A stretch of DNA of 64,000 nt. Origin: Byssothecium circinans (lineage: Eukaryota > Ascomycota > Dothideomycetes > Pleosporales > Massarinaceae). The stretch's first letter is position 1. The number at the start of each line of letters is the position of its first letter. Positions 47,018 to 60,217 of this stretch are shown here, one piece after another. The position numbers were made by a program, and so were the translations under genes. The notes below the pieces were generated by a model, which ran no database searches, had not been told where the DNA came from, and was given only the letters and a program-made list of their open reading frames with translations. The DNA is taken from NCBI GenBank assembly GCA_010015675.1, contig ML976980.1, forward strand, positions 522,852 through 586,851, given 5' to 3'.

Positions 47018-50000
47018 ATGAGTTCATCGGAAAACTCGTCCTGGGATGAGGTACGCGATGAGGCTCCGATGAAAACACAGAACGCCCACGAAAGCTTCAA
47101 TCAACGACCAGATGCTCTGCGAGAACCAATAGCCATCCTGGGCATGGGTCAGTAACCCATTCGGTTGTCGGTAGGACCATGCTAATCGGTATCAGGATGC
47201 CGCCTCCCAGGCGGCGTCTCTAAGCCATCTGATCTGTGGGCTCTATTAGCAGAGAAGCGCAGCGGTTACACAGAGTTCGATAAATCCCGACTCAATCTCG
47301 ATGGCTACTACCATCCGAATCCCCAACGACCCGGAACCATCCACACCAAAGGTGGGCAACTTCTCGACAGCGATCCGCGGCTCTTTGACCATGCCTTCTT
47401 CTCAGTTCAGGCAGCCGAGGTACCGACGATGGATTTGATGCAGCGTAAGATCCTTGAGGTGAGCTATGAGGCCATGGAAGCCGCCGGAGAGACGTGGAAT
47501 TCGTTTTGGGGCTCTAATACTGGCGTCTTCATGGGAAACTTCAACTATGACGGCCATGTGACCCATAGTCAGGATCGAGACTTCGAGATGCCGTACACAG
47601 CAACAGGAGCTAGCCCAACAATCCTGAGCAATCGTGTGAATCACCTCCTTAATCTCAAAGGGCCTAGTTTGACTGTCGACACTGCTTGTGCCTCGTCAAT
47701 GTACGCATTGCATTTGGCGGTTAATGCGTTAAGAGCTGGGGATTGCGACGCTGCTATAGTTGGTGGTATGAATCTGATCTCGAATCCGGATATGCAACAG
47801 ATGGTTGTGAAGCTTGGGGCGGCTTCAGGAACATCAACGTGCCACAGTTTTGACGAGGCGGCAGATGGTTATTGTCGATCGGAGGGCTTTGGAGCACTGT
47901 ACTTGCGAAGATATGCAGATGCTGTTGAAAAAGACTACCCGATTAGGGCTGTGGTACGCGGCACAGCAATCAACCATAACGGCAGATCGGCAGGGATCTC
48001 GCATCCCAGCTCGGAAGGCCAGGAGATCCTCATCCGCCATGCATATGCAAATGCAGGTCTCCCTACCCATCTCACGGGATATGTCGAGTGCCACGGAACG
48101 GGAACCCCAGTTGGTGACCCGGCGGAGGTCTCCGCCGTGTCGCGAGCCTTCTGCTCGGCTCTTCGAACCTCAACTTCCGGTCATCTTCTCATCGGTTCGG
48201 TGAAAAGCAATCTCGGGCATTCGGAAGCCGCTAGCGGAGTCACTGGTGTCATGAAATCGGTGCTGGCTTTGGAGCATGGTATGATCCCAGCGACGATCGG
48301 GATCAAGAAGCTGAACCCAAACATTGACTTTGAGAGTGCCCGGGTGCAGGTTGTTACTGAGATGACTCCTTGGCCAGTAGATAAACTCAGACGAATCAGC
48401 GTCAATTCTTTCGGGTGAGTCATTTGCAGTGGAAGCATCTTTTGAGATATCGACTGACTTGGTAATATAGTTTTGGCGGTGCGAACGGGCATGCAATTAT
48501 CGACCACCCAGACGTCGTAGCTGCAGAAATGAGGCAGAAATGGGAGCGCCATTACAATGCTCTATTAACTCCCCCATCAGAGCCTAGGGAGCTCGACGAC
48601 GACGACAACAGCAAAAAAGCGCCTGCGACGGGTCGGCTAGTTCTTCTTCCCTTCTCGGCGCACGACAAAGAAGCTCTCACTGCCAATGTGCAAGCTCTGG
48701 GAGAAGTCGTGGACACACTACCTCTAGCTGATGTAGCCTACACGCTCTCCGAACGCCGATCCACATTCTTGTACAAGACGTTCGCGGTCGTGGATGCCAA
48801 TGCTGCATCTCAAGCTTTGTCAATCCCTCCAACGAGCATCATCAAGTCAGCCTCGACACAACCAGCTAGAGTCGGCTTCATTTTTACGGGGCAGGGTGCT
48901 CAATGGAAAGCAATGGGCAGAGCATTGTTCGAGTACGGAGTCTTCGCATTGTCTGTCGCGGCCATGGATAGTGTGCTCGCTTCACTGTCAATTGCGCCGA
49001 GCTGGTCACTTAAGGAGGTACTAAATGGCGCTTCAGAAAGGTCGGTGCAGGAGGCTGAAGTATCGCAAACGGTATGTGCAGCGTTGCAAATTGGAATCGT
49101 TGACCTCTTCCGATCATGGAGCATCGTTCCACATGCTACTGTCGGCCATTCATCTGGAGAGATAGCAGCAGCCTACGCAGCTGGCCGCTTATCTCGTTCT
49201 GAGGCTGTCGTTCTCGCCTACTGTCGAGCGAAGGCTATCACCTTCAATCCCCAAAATGGCGCCATGCTAGCGGTTGGGCTTAGTCTTGAGGAGGCACACA
49301 TAGCTCTACAGGGATTAGAGTCCCAGATCAAGGTGGCTGCCGTGAATTCGCCGAGTAGTGTCACTCTATCCGGTGATGCTCATGCAGTGACGGAACTGCA
49401 CCAGAAACTGCAAGCTGAAGGTACATTCGCACGCCTGCTTCAGACGGATGGCAACGCGTATCACTCGCATCATATGTTGCCCATAGGCGAAAGATACCAG
49501 GAATTGCTCAAGACATATCTTGCCGAGGTTCAAAGTGATCCAGAGCGACCTCCAGCAGGCTCATGGGTTTCTTCGGTCACCCCCAGAGAAGAGCCAATCG
49601 CCACAGCACTGTACTGGCGCAAGAATCTAGAAAGTGCTGTACTTTTCTCGCCGGCTGTCGAACACCTGGTCACTGAAACAGAGACACGAGTCGAGATCCT
49701 TATCGAAATTGGTCCGCATTCAGCGTTACAAAACCCCGTGAAGCAGATCGTCACTGCAGCGGGAACGAAGCATGCCTTCAAGCCGCCCATATACTTGAGT
49801 GCACTGCGGCGATTTGAAGATGGTGTACATAATCTTCTCAGCCTCTGCGGGTCTCTGTTCCAACTCAACCATAGCGTCGACCTCTCAGTAGCAAACAACA
49901 TCCACCGTAATGGCCACCACGGTACTACAAGGAATGCGAAAGTGTGCATCGACATGCCAACTTATCGCTTCGCATACGGACCAATCCTTTGTTATGAAAA

Positions 50001-53000
50001 CCGTATAACACGCGAACTGCGTGAGCGACCATTTTTGCATCATGATCTGCTTGGCTTGCTGCGACCCGGGGGTTCCAAGGACCAACCTGTGTGGCGCAAC
50101 GTCCTTCGCATGAAGGATGTGCCATGGCTATCAGACCACCGACTGCTCCCAAATGCCGTGCTACCTGGATCAGCATATATCTGTCTGGCTATCGAAGCAG
50201 GCTCCCAGTATGCGCAAACAAGAGGCATTCTACCGGAATCGCGCGTGTTCAAGCTTAGTAGCGTTCAGATCAAGAATGCGCTCATCATCCCAGAGGACGA
50301 TGTCGGTATTGAAGTGATGACTAGTATCACGGCATCGTCTTTCTCGATCAACTGGCTAGAATTCAAAGTGACGTCCGTGGATAGCGAAGGGAAGTGGACC
50401 GACAACGCCAAAGGACTCATCTCGGTAGCCACAGCTCCAGCACGGGAATCCATGGGGATGAAGCGGTTGGATGAGAAGATGGACGTACGCTACATGGACG
50501 CTCAGCGATGGTATAGCAAGTTCGAAGAGATAGGCCTTGGCTATGGCAAATCGTTTCAAGGACTATCGAATCTGGTGGCTGACCCTTACAAGCATATCGC
50601 CAAAGCAGACGTAAATTTGAGCCCTACCGCTGGTATGTTTAACGGTCCGGAGTCGGAATATGCCATGCATCCCGCTGCGCTGGATATTTGTTTCCAAATC
50701 GGTATCATCGCAACACACGGGGGACAGGTCGGCCGCGTAACACACGCACACATCCCTCTTTTCGTCGGCGAGATAAACATATGGCCAGCAAGCGGTGAAG
50801 AGACAACCGGACAAGTCATTGCGCAGAGCGAGAAACGAGGACTGCGAAACATTATGGGGAGCATCCAGGTCTTCGATGAAAACGGCCTGCCCAGGGTTGA
50901 AGCGAAGAATTTCAAAGGCGTCAGATACGATGGCGAAAAGGGCTTGGATGCGGCTCCGCAGCTGAACGAGTACGTGCGCTTGATATGGAAACCTGACATC
51001 TCAACGTTGTCTAGCAGTCAAGCTGAAGCTGTCATTGCATCAATTCCCGACGAAGAGCCGTATCAACGTCTTACTGGCTTGATAGATCTTCTGGGCCATC
51101 GCGACCCTAATACGAGGATCCTCCAGATCGGTGCCCATAACGTGGTATCAAGGCTGATCCTTCGAACCTTGGGTGGTCATACGGATACCATGCGATACGA
51201 CATATTTACGATTGCCGACAAGTCTAGCGAACTTCTGCAAGAAGTCGAGGATGCATTGTCGGAATTCAAATTCGTGACTACCCGATTTTTCGACTTGAAG
51301 AAGGAAGAGGAGGAACAAAATGTCGAAGACGGGTACGATGTGATCATTGTAGCCGATGGTCTAGAGGCTGTTGATGACATCTCGATAGCACTTCTGAGAC
51401 TGCGGATCTTGTCGAAAGTGGATGGAAAACTGATCATCATGAATTCGGCCCGTGGAGAAACCGACTGGAATCCAGTTCTGACAGCTAATGCGTACTCTGA
51501 AGTTGAGGTCGCTCTTCAAAACGCCGTGGAGTCAGCGCCTATTTTGATGGCTTCAGTGACTTCGGTTGTCCCCACCGCATCAAATCTTCTCACGTCAGAT
51601 TGGATGTATATCATCTATCAGCATACCATCACTCCCTTCCACCAGTCACTCGTCGTTGAGCTACAGAAAAGGAAAATAATGTCCATTGTGACGAAACTTT
51701 CCCACGCAGGCCGTATCCCCGATGGCTCCCGCGCAATTATGACAATGGACCTGGAGGAGAAGGGCGGTTTATTTGATGCAACCGAGGAAGAGTACAACAG
51801 TGTGAAAGCGGCGGTTCAGAAAGTTTCGTCTCTTTTGTGGCTAACAAGAGGTGACGTTATGGGAGGACAAGAGCCCAAAGCAACTCTAGCCACAGGTATG
51901 ATGCGAATGCTCACATCAGAGAAGCCAGAATCACGTTTTAGCATATTCCACCTTGGAGCGTCTCTGAATGCTGCAAGAGTAATTGAGCGTGAGATGCGTC
52001 TGTATTCAGGCAATACAGACGTCGAGTTGGCACTGGATGGGGACGCTGTGTATATCCCTCGTCTCTTATACGACAGTGGCTTAAGCGCCCGCTTTCGAGC
52101 ACTGAATTCCCACTCGCCATCAACTGCCATGGTACCTATCCATTCTCAAGGACGAGTAGCTGTCGAATTTGCCGTTCCCGGTTTGACATCATCGCTCTAC
52201 TTCAAGCCAGACCAAACCGTCGAAGGGCCACTCCCGGACGGTTGGATCGAGATCAAAACTGCTGCTCTGGGCCTGAACTGGAAAGATCTTATCATGGCCT
52301 CAGGTCGCGCAACAAGCGGGATGGATATGAACTCTTGCACGGGCGAGTGTGCAGGCACAGTTGTCGCATGTGGCCCAGGAGTGACTCGATTCCAGCCCGG
52401 TGATCGCGTCTTTTCCCTCGTTGTACGAAGTTGGTTTGGAACGCACATTCGTACTCCAGCCAGTCTAGCGCAAAAGATGAAGCCTGAAGACACATTTGAG
52501 AAGATGTGTACAATTCCGGTAGCATTCACCACCGCCGTGTATGGTCTTATACATCTTGGGCGTTTGGGGAAAGGCCAGAGAGTGTTGATTCAGACTGCGA
52601 CTGGCGGCCTCGGCCTTGCAGCTATCCAGGTAGCCAAGGCATGCGGTGCTGATATATTTGCCACCGCCGGTACGCCAGAAAAGAGAACTTATTTGACGGG
52701 TCGATATGGAATTGCGGAGGACCACATCTTCTCGTCGCGTGACGAAAGTGACACCACTGAGACGTCAATGATGGCGGCCACAGGCGGCAAAGGTTTCAAT
52801 GTTATCCTGAGCACCTCCATGGGTGATATGCTGCATGCAGCTTGGAGATGCATATCGCCACGAGGCGTTTTTATCGACGTTGGGCGAATGGATGTAGTCG
52901 ACCATAGCATGCTTGGCTTGAACACTTTTGAGCGCAACGCAACATTCACATCTTTTGATCTTAGCGTCATGCTGCGGCAAGATCCAGAATTTGTTTATGA

Positions 53001-54449
53001 GTGAGTATATCCCGTATACGCTAACCGTGGAGAGGAATGCTGACAAGCTTTAGATTGATGGATGTTGTAGGATCAATGCTAAGCACGGGTACTATCCAAC
53101 CACTTGACGAGATTCGCACATACGACGTTTCAAAGCTCGACTCTGCTCTGCTTAGTCTCTCCAAGGGGACGCATATCGGAAAGTTTGTAGTTTCGTACGA
53201 GAATCCGGATTCGTTGGTCAAGATGGTCTCTCCCGTGTCGCGAGCAAAATTCGACCCAGATGCGGAATTTGTTCTTGTTGGTGGACTGGGGGGGTTTGGT
53301 CGGAGCACTTTACGATGGCTTGTCGTGCATGGAGCTCGACATATCACAGTCTTTAGGCGCTCTACGACTATCGAGGATGAGACACAGATCATGTTGAATG
53401 ATCTTTCTTCTCAAGGCGCTACAGTCAATTTGCGTCAGGTTGACGTGACGAGCAGAAACCAGGTTGAGGCTGCCCTCGGCGAGCTATCTTCCATCCGTCC
53501 AGTGAAAGGAATAATGCATGCGGCGATGACCCCAGCCGATACGACGTTTGATCAGCTACCGTATTCCACTTGGAAGTATGGACTCGGCTCCAAGGTGGAG
53601 GGTACCATAAACTTGCACGAGGCGTCACTTGCCCTCGCGCTGCCTCTTGACTGGTTTGTGCTGACGGGCTCGGTCATGGCTGTCACGGCGTTGCCAGCTC
53701 ATCTGACATACTGCACCGCAAACAGCTTCCAAGAAGCCTTCGCTCGATACAGGAAATCCTTAGGTCTTCCGGCCTGTACTATCTCGCTTGGGTTGATCAC
53801 GGAGACAACAGCGTGGGCCAGGCGTGATACTACACTCGGGTTGACCAAGCGAAATCATTTGTACGGAAATGGCGAGCTAGAGACCATGCAGCTCTTTGAG
53901 GCCGCATTCCTGGAAACCCCTGCGGAGGTTGGGGGGGATCATGGATGGCAGAATCATGACCCGCTGGCGGAGGCGCAGATGACGGGCTCTTGGGATCCTT
54001 CCAAGATGGTGAAGGTGTATGTTGAGGGGCCAGAGCCAGTGTGGCACAAAAACAAAAAGTTTCTCCACGTTGTGAAGGCGCTGAAACTTCGACTTCACGC
54101 TTCGGACCGGCCGCTACAGTCAAACACTGAGAAACCTGCAGTCGGCGGCGCCGTGGACGCTGCGATTGGTGACGATCATAGAGAGGAAGCGGTGAATATC
54201 ATAGCTGCCGCAATTTCCGGACGCATCGCCGAACTGTTGGAAATTGAGATGGAAAGTATTGACCCAAGCAGCAGTGTCGCTGTATTAGGAGTTGATAGTA
54301 TGCTTGCGGTTGAGCTGCGGAGCTTCATCGTGGCTGCTCTTGGCCAACAGATACCGCTCCTGCAATTGCTGGATGAGCGCAAGAGCATCATAGACCTAGC
54401 CGAGGCTTTGGTAACTGAACGAATAGATGCCACGGCGCAAATGTCGTGA
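47018..54449 (+). CDS. highly reducing type I polyketide synthase
   Basis: Four exons (47018-47147, 47196-48414, 48471-53000, 53054-54449) give 2424 aa. Domains: KS about 35-460 (Cys in DTACASSMYAL near 207; His in VECHGTGTPVGDP and SNLGHSEAASG); AT about 580-905 (GHSSGEIAAAYAAG, Ser near 676); DH about 970-1275 (His in WLSDHRLLPNAVLPG, Asp in HPAALDICFQ); a methyltransferase-like region about 1310-1450 without a usable SAM motif (ILQIGAHNVVS); ER about 1675-1955 (ATGGLGLAAIQVAKA); KR about 2030-2220 (GGLGGFG, Ser in LTGSVMAV, Tyr in TYCTANSF); ACP about 2335-2415 (phosphopantetheine Ser in GVDSMLAVEL). No thioesterase, reductase or condensation domain ends it, so release needs a partner or a spontaneous step. 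The KS entry motif is MDLMQRKILEV rather than MDPQQR. Makes a reduced polyketide from malonyl-CoA in the cytosol. Confidence 0.93.
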
Positions 54450-55414
54450 AGTGGTCTGGTTGATGACCTGGGCAGACATCATGGATGGAGTTTCGCGACG
54501 TGGGGCTCGCTAGTCCAAATTTAGACTAGTCGCCATAGAGGTCACGAGATACCTATGTTGCAGGTGCCTATGCACTTGACATATGAGAGAACTTTCACTG
54601 CTACTATCTTATCCATTTGCGAATTGCTACATCATCTTTCTTCACAGTTGTATTTTTTGATCCAGTATATACCACCTATATCCACATTGGGCTTTCAATT
54701 TCCAACTCCTTGAGGCTCCCCGGATGTCGCAAAGGGACTTCACCAAGAACCAATTCGGCCGCTGCATGCTGCCATCCCGTAGCACCGGGATACTCAATAG
54801 AGCCTTTTCCGTACAAAGGCAGCAGGCAGTCGCTTAAGGAATGCCACAGTGGCAGCACCACGAGACGGCACCACCACGTGCACTAGCCTGGGATAATGAG
54901 GGCTTATTCCTACTGTGTATATCCAACGTTCAACGACTGTCTTTGGCTTATCGGGCTTGATTTATCGATATTTGTGTGGTTCCCGAAGTTGGCGGCAAAC
55001 CCGGCATCTGTCGCAGGGTAAATTTCCCAATGTTAATGGCGTCGCTACAGTTTCCCTACGGACCCCACCCCGCGGTAGTTCACAAGAAGACACGCTAAAA
55101 ATCCATCACACGTGTGCAACAAGAATTCATTTTCAGGGTGACAGGGGCCCTACTGCATTTCGCACGCGAGAGACCAGCTCTGATAGCCATTCGGTGTTGT
55201 CTCCGCCGCAACAAGACCCGCAACAGACGAGGCCGTCCCAACACCAAGCTAAAGTTAATCAAGACCTTCATTCACACTAAGATATCGAAGGTTTGTACCA
55301 CGCAGTGATTGTCGGCAATGTAACATTTCCGAGCGTAGGTGAGGCTTTTCTCACTGTCGTCTCTCCGCTTCGTCCTGACACATTACTCATGATTTCCCTC
55401 TACTGCTTCTCTAT
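54450..55414. other. intergenic spacer
   Basis: About 1 kb after the PKS; no supported gene. Confidence 0.4.
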
Positions 55415-56950
55415 ATGTTTATGAGAATGAAGCCTTCGGTGTGGTTACCAACAATGCTTCACATACTATCTGTCGATGGGATACCATTCCTGGGAAGAGA
55501 GAACGCCGTCACAGATCTTGGTGGAACGGATGCGATAGCAGCACGCAGTGAGCATACGATCATGACGAACCCAATGACAGGCGAGTCGTTTGTACCAGGA
55601 GAGGCCGAGCAATCCCGTACGATATTCGTAGTGGTATCTTTGTTTTGTGCGGTCGTCTTGTCCTTTGAGCTCGGCAAGTCAATTCCATCTTCCGATCGAC
55701 TTTTTTTGCAGCCTGCGCAGTCGCTGGAGAATTATGCAGTGACGATCTTTGGAGGAATTATTGAAAGCTGACTGGCAATGAATGTAGGAATGCGCGCGAA
55801 GACTTTAAAACACAATGTCATGCGGAAGCATAATTTCACTTCAATTCTTGTCGTCTGCATCTTTATCTTCGCCCTTTCATTCATATTCAGCAATACCGTC
55901 GTAGACAGTGGCCAAAGTCTTCGGACACACCAACTCTGTTATTCGGCTGCCATGATATGTCTGGTCTTCTACACGAGCAACAAATTGATCATGTAAGGAC
56001 TTTTCCAACAGCATTTCGATATCTACGTGGGGCCTGTTTCTCGTAACCTTGGTTGTTAGTGCCAACGAAACTAACCAACGATATAGTTACATCTTCCTCC
56101 TCGAGCGTGCCCGCATTGTTCGCGCCCCATTCGTTCCACGCCACAAGGATGTCGTTTGGATCACCTTTATGGTGCTCATAGTTGGCGGTTTCGGAAGCAT
56201 AGCGATAATCGGCTACCTGTCGCCAATCGTTGAGCTTTCACGCCTCGACGGCCGTTGCCGCATCGGGCTCCCACCAAAGGTTTCTTTCCCACTCATGTGT
56301 TTCGACATAGGAGTGAACTTCCTCTTGACAGGCCTGTTCTTCTGGCTCTTGAAACCCGTCCTATCTCATCACGGACTACTCTCGCTGAGCGGCCTCTTTG
56401 GCGAAAAGATAGTAAAGAGGCTAAGATACGGACGGTGGGGTGTCGGAAGAGGCAACAAGATCCAATACTCCGGTGCACAAAAACATGAAATGAACAAGAA
56501 TATTAAGATTTTGTTGTGGAAGTGTTTGATTGGGAGTGCGTTGGTCATGCTACCAACTGTGGGTAACATGGCGCAGTTCTACATCATGAAAGGCAGAGAG
56601 CTAGGTTGGATCTGTCTTACCATTTGCACGCTTGATGGTGAGTACCCTGCACTGGTTCATGTATAATTATCGATGGCTAATAGTTTGCAGTGAGCTGGGG
56701 CGTTCTCATCATCAACTGGCTCACTATGGGCTCGGCTCAGGCAGAAAAGTACCTCACAACTCTGATGTCTCAACAAACACTTTATGCGAGAGAAGGGCCT
56801 GCGCTGCTCATCCCTTCACCGAGTGCGGGAGGCTCGGTGCAGGAGTTCGCGGTGGGACTCCCTCGGCCAGTTGTACTCCGAGATGTTGGGCAATTGATGA
56901 GCGTGGACAGCGCTGTCACGTCAGTGAAAAGATCGGAGTCACGCCCTTGA
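55415..56950 (+). CDS. uncharacterised multi-TM (7TM-like) fungal protein
   Basis: Exons 55415-55673, 55788-55992, 56087-56637 and 56691-56950 give 424 aa. Hydrophobic spans include TIFVVVSLFCAVVLSF, SILVVCIFIFALSFIFS, CYSAAMICLVFYTSN, VVWITFMVLIVGGFGSIA, VNFLLTGLFFWLL, LIGSALVMLPTVGNMAQF and WGVLIINWLTMG: about seven. The loop YIFLLERARIVRAPFVPRHKD resembles a family of fungal 7TM-like proteins of unknown function. The first intron (55674-55787) has a GC donor (gcaagt); without it the frame stops at 55769. The N-terminal 60 residues are poorly coding-like and the start is uncertain. The cytoplasmic tail is short and Ser/Pro-rich. Receptor or sensor role is a guess from topology. Confidence 0.6.
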
Positions 56951-58382
56951 GACCTTGGATACTGGCCATGATTTGTGCATTGGGCGCTCCGCTGATAATA
57001 GATTTCGTTCGTTGAAGCGAAGTTTCCCCAGCATGTGCGATGTGTGGAACCGCTGGGCGAACAGCGAAAGATTTTGGACGAAGAGACGGGCAGACAGTCA
57101 GAAACTCATTTCACCCTCAAACGGAAATTCGACTTGTGGGGTATCCTTCATTGCATAACTTTTCTATGGATGGGAAGCCTGGTCGTAACATTCGCTAAAA
57201 GCCGCCGCCCACTTTCCCCGAGGCTTGAGCGTGCTCACAAGCTCATGGCGATAGCGGGGAGAAGACGAGGGGGGAAACACATGTGAACGCCAGAGAGTAG
57301 GCTGCGATAATAGAAATTCAATGCTCAAATGAAGATGGAAGCTGAGAGTGTCCAATGGATGACTGAAGGCGACTAACGCTTTATGCGCGGAGCTGGCTAT
57401 TACGAAGTCTATCCGCCCGAAAAACGTACCATAATCAGAGGCTCCGTGAAAAACCGTTGGAGGACCATTCCATGGGGCCCCGTCTGGCGCTAGAAGTCCA
57501 TGCAAGCTCACGCCACTTTTTAGGTTCTCGTAGTAGTGCAGAAACTTAGTAAACCTAGTACATGCACGTTTGTGGTGGGAATGTGGCTAGGTCATACGAC
57601 TAAAGATGAATTTTCTTGTTAGGATGAGAGGTTCGCTACCTTACGAGGATGAGCTTTGACCGAGTTGACTTGAATGGGCGAGCAGGTTGAAGGCTATAGG
57701 TGTGCTGGAAGAACAGCGCAATGCATAAAAATAAGTGATGGATTGACTTCAATGGAGAAGAGAATACGGCCAATACGTGGTATTGACATACGCTCCCGTT
57801 CATAAATCGTTTATGGAGATTTTACCTGGTGGTGAAATTTAAATTTTACTATGCTCACTGATCAATTGACATACAGCAGCTGAGTACAACGCATGAAAAC
57901 CGCGACATAGCATTATCACAACCACACACTCGTCACAGCTCTTTCTTCACAACTCTACTTTTGAACGTCTACACCCCCTCACTGTATAATATTCCTTACT
58001 GTGAAAATCTCTTCAAAAGAACTGGATCAAAACTCGCTTGTGGCACACTTCGTTCAACGACATAGACCAAATCATCAGAGTAAACGTGATCGGCGTCGCC
58101 TTCTCCATGATTCTCGGGCCAGTCTGTCCCAACCAAGAAGCCATCCAGGCAGCGAAAGGCCAAAGGAGAATCGAGAAAGTGCAGAAGAAAGCCAGCGATA
58201 AAATGATGGAATGCAGTGGTATGAAACAGGCGAAACCAGAGCGTAGTAAAATGGGAAAGCCTTTGGCGGAGCCGAGCCTTCGGAATATGTGAATTAATTA
58301 CCATTAGTACTACGTATTACAGGCTACCATAGAGGTATTTTCGACGAAATATTCAATCTTCAAAAACCTGCGATCTTCAACA
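56951..58382. other. intergenic with weak small frames
   Basis: 1.4 kb with no recognised gene. Two short frames look slightly coding-like: 57035-57286 (LWGILHCITFLWMGSLVV, one hydrophobic stretch) and 58038-58292 (SFNDIDQIIRVNVIGVAFSM, then Lys-rich). Neither has a family match I know. Confidence 0.3.
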
Positions 58383-59874
58383 CTATATGCTTTCTACCGT
58401 GATCAACCTCTGCACTGCATCCCCAACACTCCGAACCACCTTTTCCACAAACGCATCCTCGACAGTGCCCTCATGCCAAGTGAACACCATCACCGCAGCA
58501 CCGTCACCACCCGTGACGACACTGACAGGAATAGCCGCACCTGCCACATTCGGGCTTTGACTGAACACACATCTGCCAACGCTCCAGCCATCCTCAATAC
58601 CCTTCGTATTCTTCCATACGCCCACGTTAGACAGCTCAACGGAAATGTCGCGATCCTTCCCCATCTTCTCCGTGAAGTACTTGTGGATGTCGGAAACGTA
58701 GCGAAGAAGCCCCACGACGTTGTTGTTGCCTTTCTTGTCCAATTCGCTCTGGATCTCCGCGCGCACGGCGCGAGCAGTATCCCACGAGAAGTCCGTATCA
58801 TTCTCCGAATTGCGCGAATGTACGAAAGTGTACTCTGACACTCCGTTGACGAGCTCGTCATCCAGAGATCCTGCATCCCATCGCATGAAAGGTCTCAAGC
58901 TGATTGGTCCACTGATACGCACTCGCTCAAATTCCTTCCCGTCCAAGGTTGCAAGAACGGCTGAGGCGAGGATACATTGTAGTGTTGCTTGCAGCGTGGT
59001 CCGGTTCTTGCGACTAAGGTCGAGGAGTTTCTTTGTTGCAGAAAGTGTGAGCACGAGAGAACGGACCTTGGTGTTCAACTTCGATGGATCTTCGGAAATG
59101 GCGTTACCAGTCCACAGCCTTTCGGGCCGTGGGTTGAACCAGTTGGGAAAGATGGAGGTTAGTAGTGCTTTGATGAGGAAGAAGGTGGATATTGGAAGAG
59201 TGTGGAGATCTTCCAATGCTGGGATGAGAGGCGTCTCTGGAGTCTTGACGATGGGATCGGTGGGATCATCCACAGGTGGATTGGTTGAGGACGCCTGAAG
59301 AGCAGCGAGGAAGGTGCGATGAAAGACATGACCAGATGAACCGTCCGCGAGTGCATGGTGAAAGACCCATATTGCCATAAATTTTGTCGAGTCTCCAGAC
59401 GAATGCAACACAACAAGGCGCCAGAGGGGTTTTGTGCCCAAGTTTTCTTGAAAGTTACGGTTATGTTGTTGCTGCAGCACCCCTTCTAACTCTTTATCCC
59501 TGTCATCGCCCTCGAAATGTCCCTTCTTCTCCGCAAACTCGACACAAGCCTTCAGATCAATGGCTGGTAGGCGTGCGAAGTACACATCTGGGTACGACTT
59601 GTTTTCATTGAATGGAATGGCACTGAGAATAGAATGACGTGCGATCACTGCGCGCAAAGCATTGCAGATAAGAGTGTGGAGTGGGATAGACGATGCGGGA
59701 TTGGAGTAGGTTGCGGCGAAGCTGACGTTCTTGAAGAAACCAAGGTGATGGCGTGAGGTAGAAAATGTCTCTGCACGGCCTAGCGCACAGCATTAGGACT
59801 GGAAAACCCTCGGAGGCACTGGAAATGAACTTACCACAGGGTCGCAATCTCTTGAAGGTTGAGGTTTCCGGCAT
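58383..59874 (-). CDS. alcohol O-acetyltransferase-like acyltransferase
   Basis: Exons 59874-59835 and 59779-58383 give 478 aa. The start MPETSTFKRLRPCGRAE leads into TSRHHLGFFKNVSFAATY, the entry pattern of the fungal alcohol acetyltransferase (AATase) family. The acyltransferase active-site motif HHxxxDG is present as HHALADG near residue 157; the C-terminal half carries ISLRPFMRW (related to the RxxLRP/structural motif of the fold) and the channel segment VGRCVFSQSP. These CoA-dependent enzymes of the BAHD/condensation superfamily esterify hydroxyl groups. In the neighbourhood of the PKS it could acylate the polyketide or release it from the ACP onto an alcohol (inference). The gene points away from the transposon block directly upstream of it. 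Confidence 0.8.
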
Positions 59875-60065
59875 TGAGAAGTGTGTGAAATCTAGGCTGC
59901 TTAGTAATGTTCGGCTTTCTTCCTTCGCAACCAAATGTCAATGCCTTAGCGTATATATATTAAAGTAATCTTTAATTACGGGTGCTCGCAAGGTACTCCT
60001 TATCCGTAAATTTGTGGCAGTGCAGAAATGCTCACCAAGGAAGCGAAATTGTGTCCTTATCGATA

Positions 60066-60108
60066 CCAAGGTTCACCACCAAACGCCCGCCACCACCAAA
60101 CGCCCGAT
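60066..60108 (+). repeat. left terminal inverted repeat, 43 bp
   Basis: Begins ccaaggttcaccacc and contains two tandem copies of a 16-17 bp unit (caccaccaaacgcccg). Pairs with 62139-62181. Confidence 0.88.
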
Positions 60109-60217
60109 CCGAACACCAAAACAGCCCTACAACTTGAAGCTGTAGAGCCTCACACAATAGCTATTATCGCGATCTTTTTTAGTGGAGAGATGTATAGGTG
60201 TCAAATAATATATTGCG

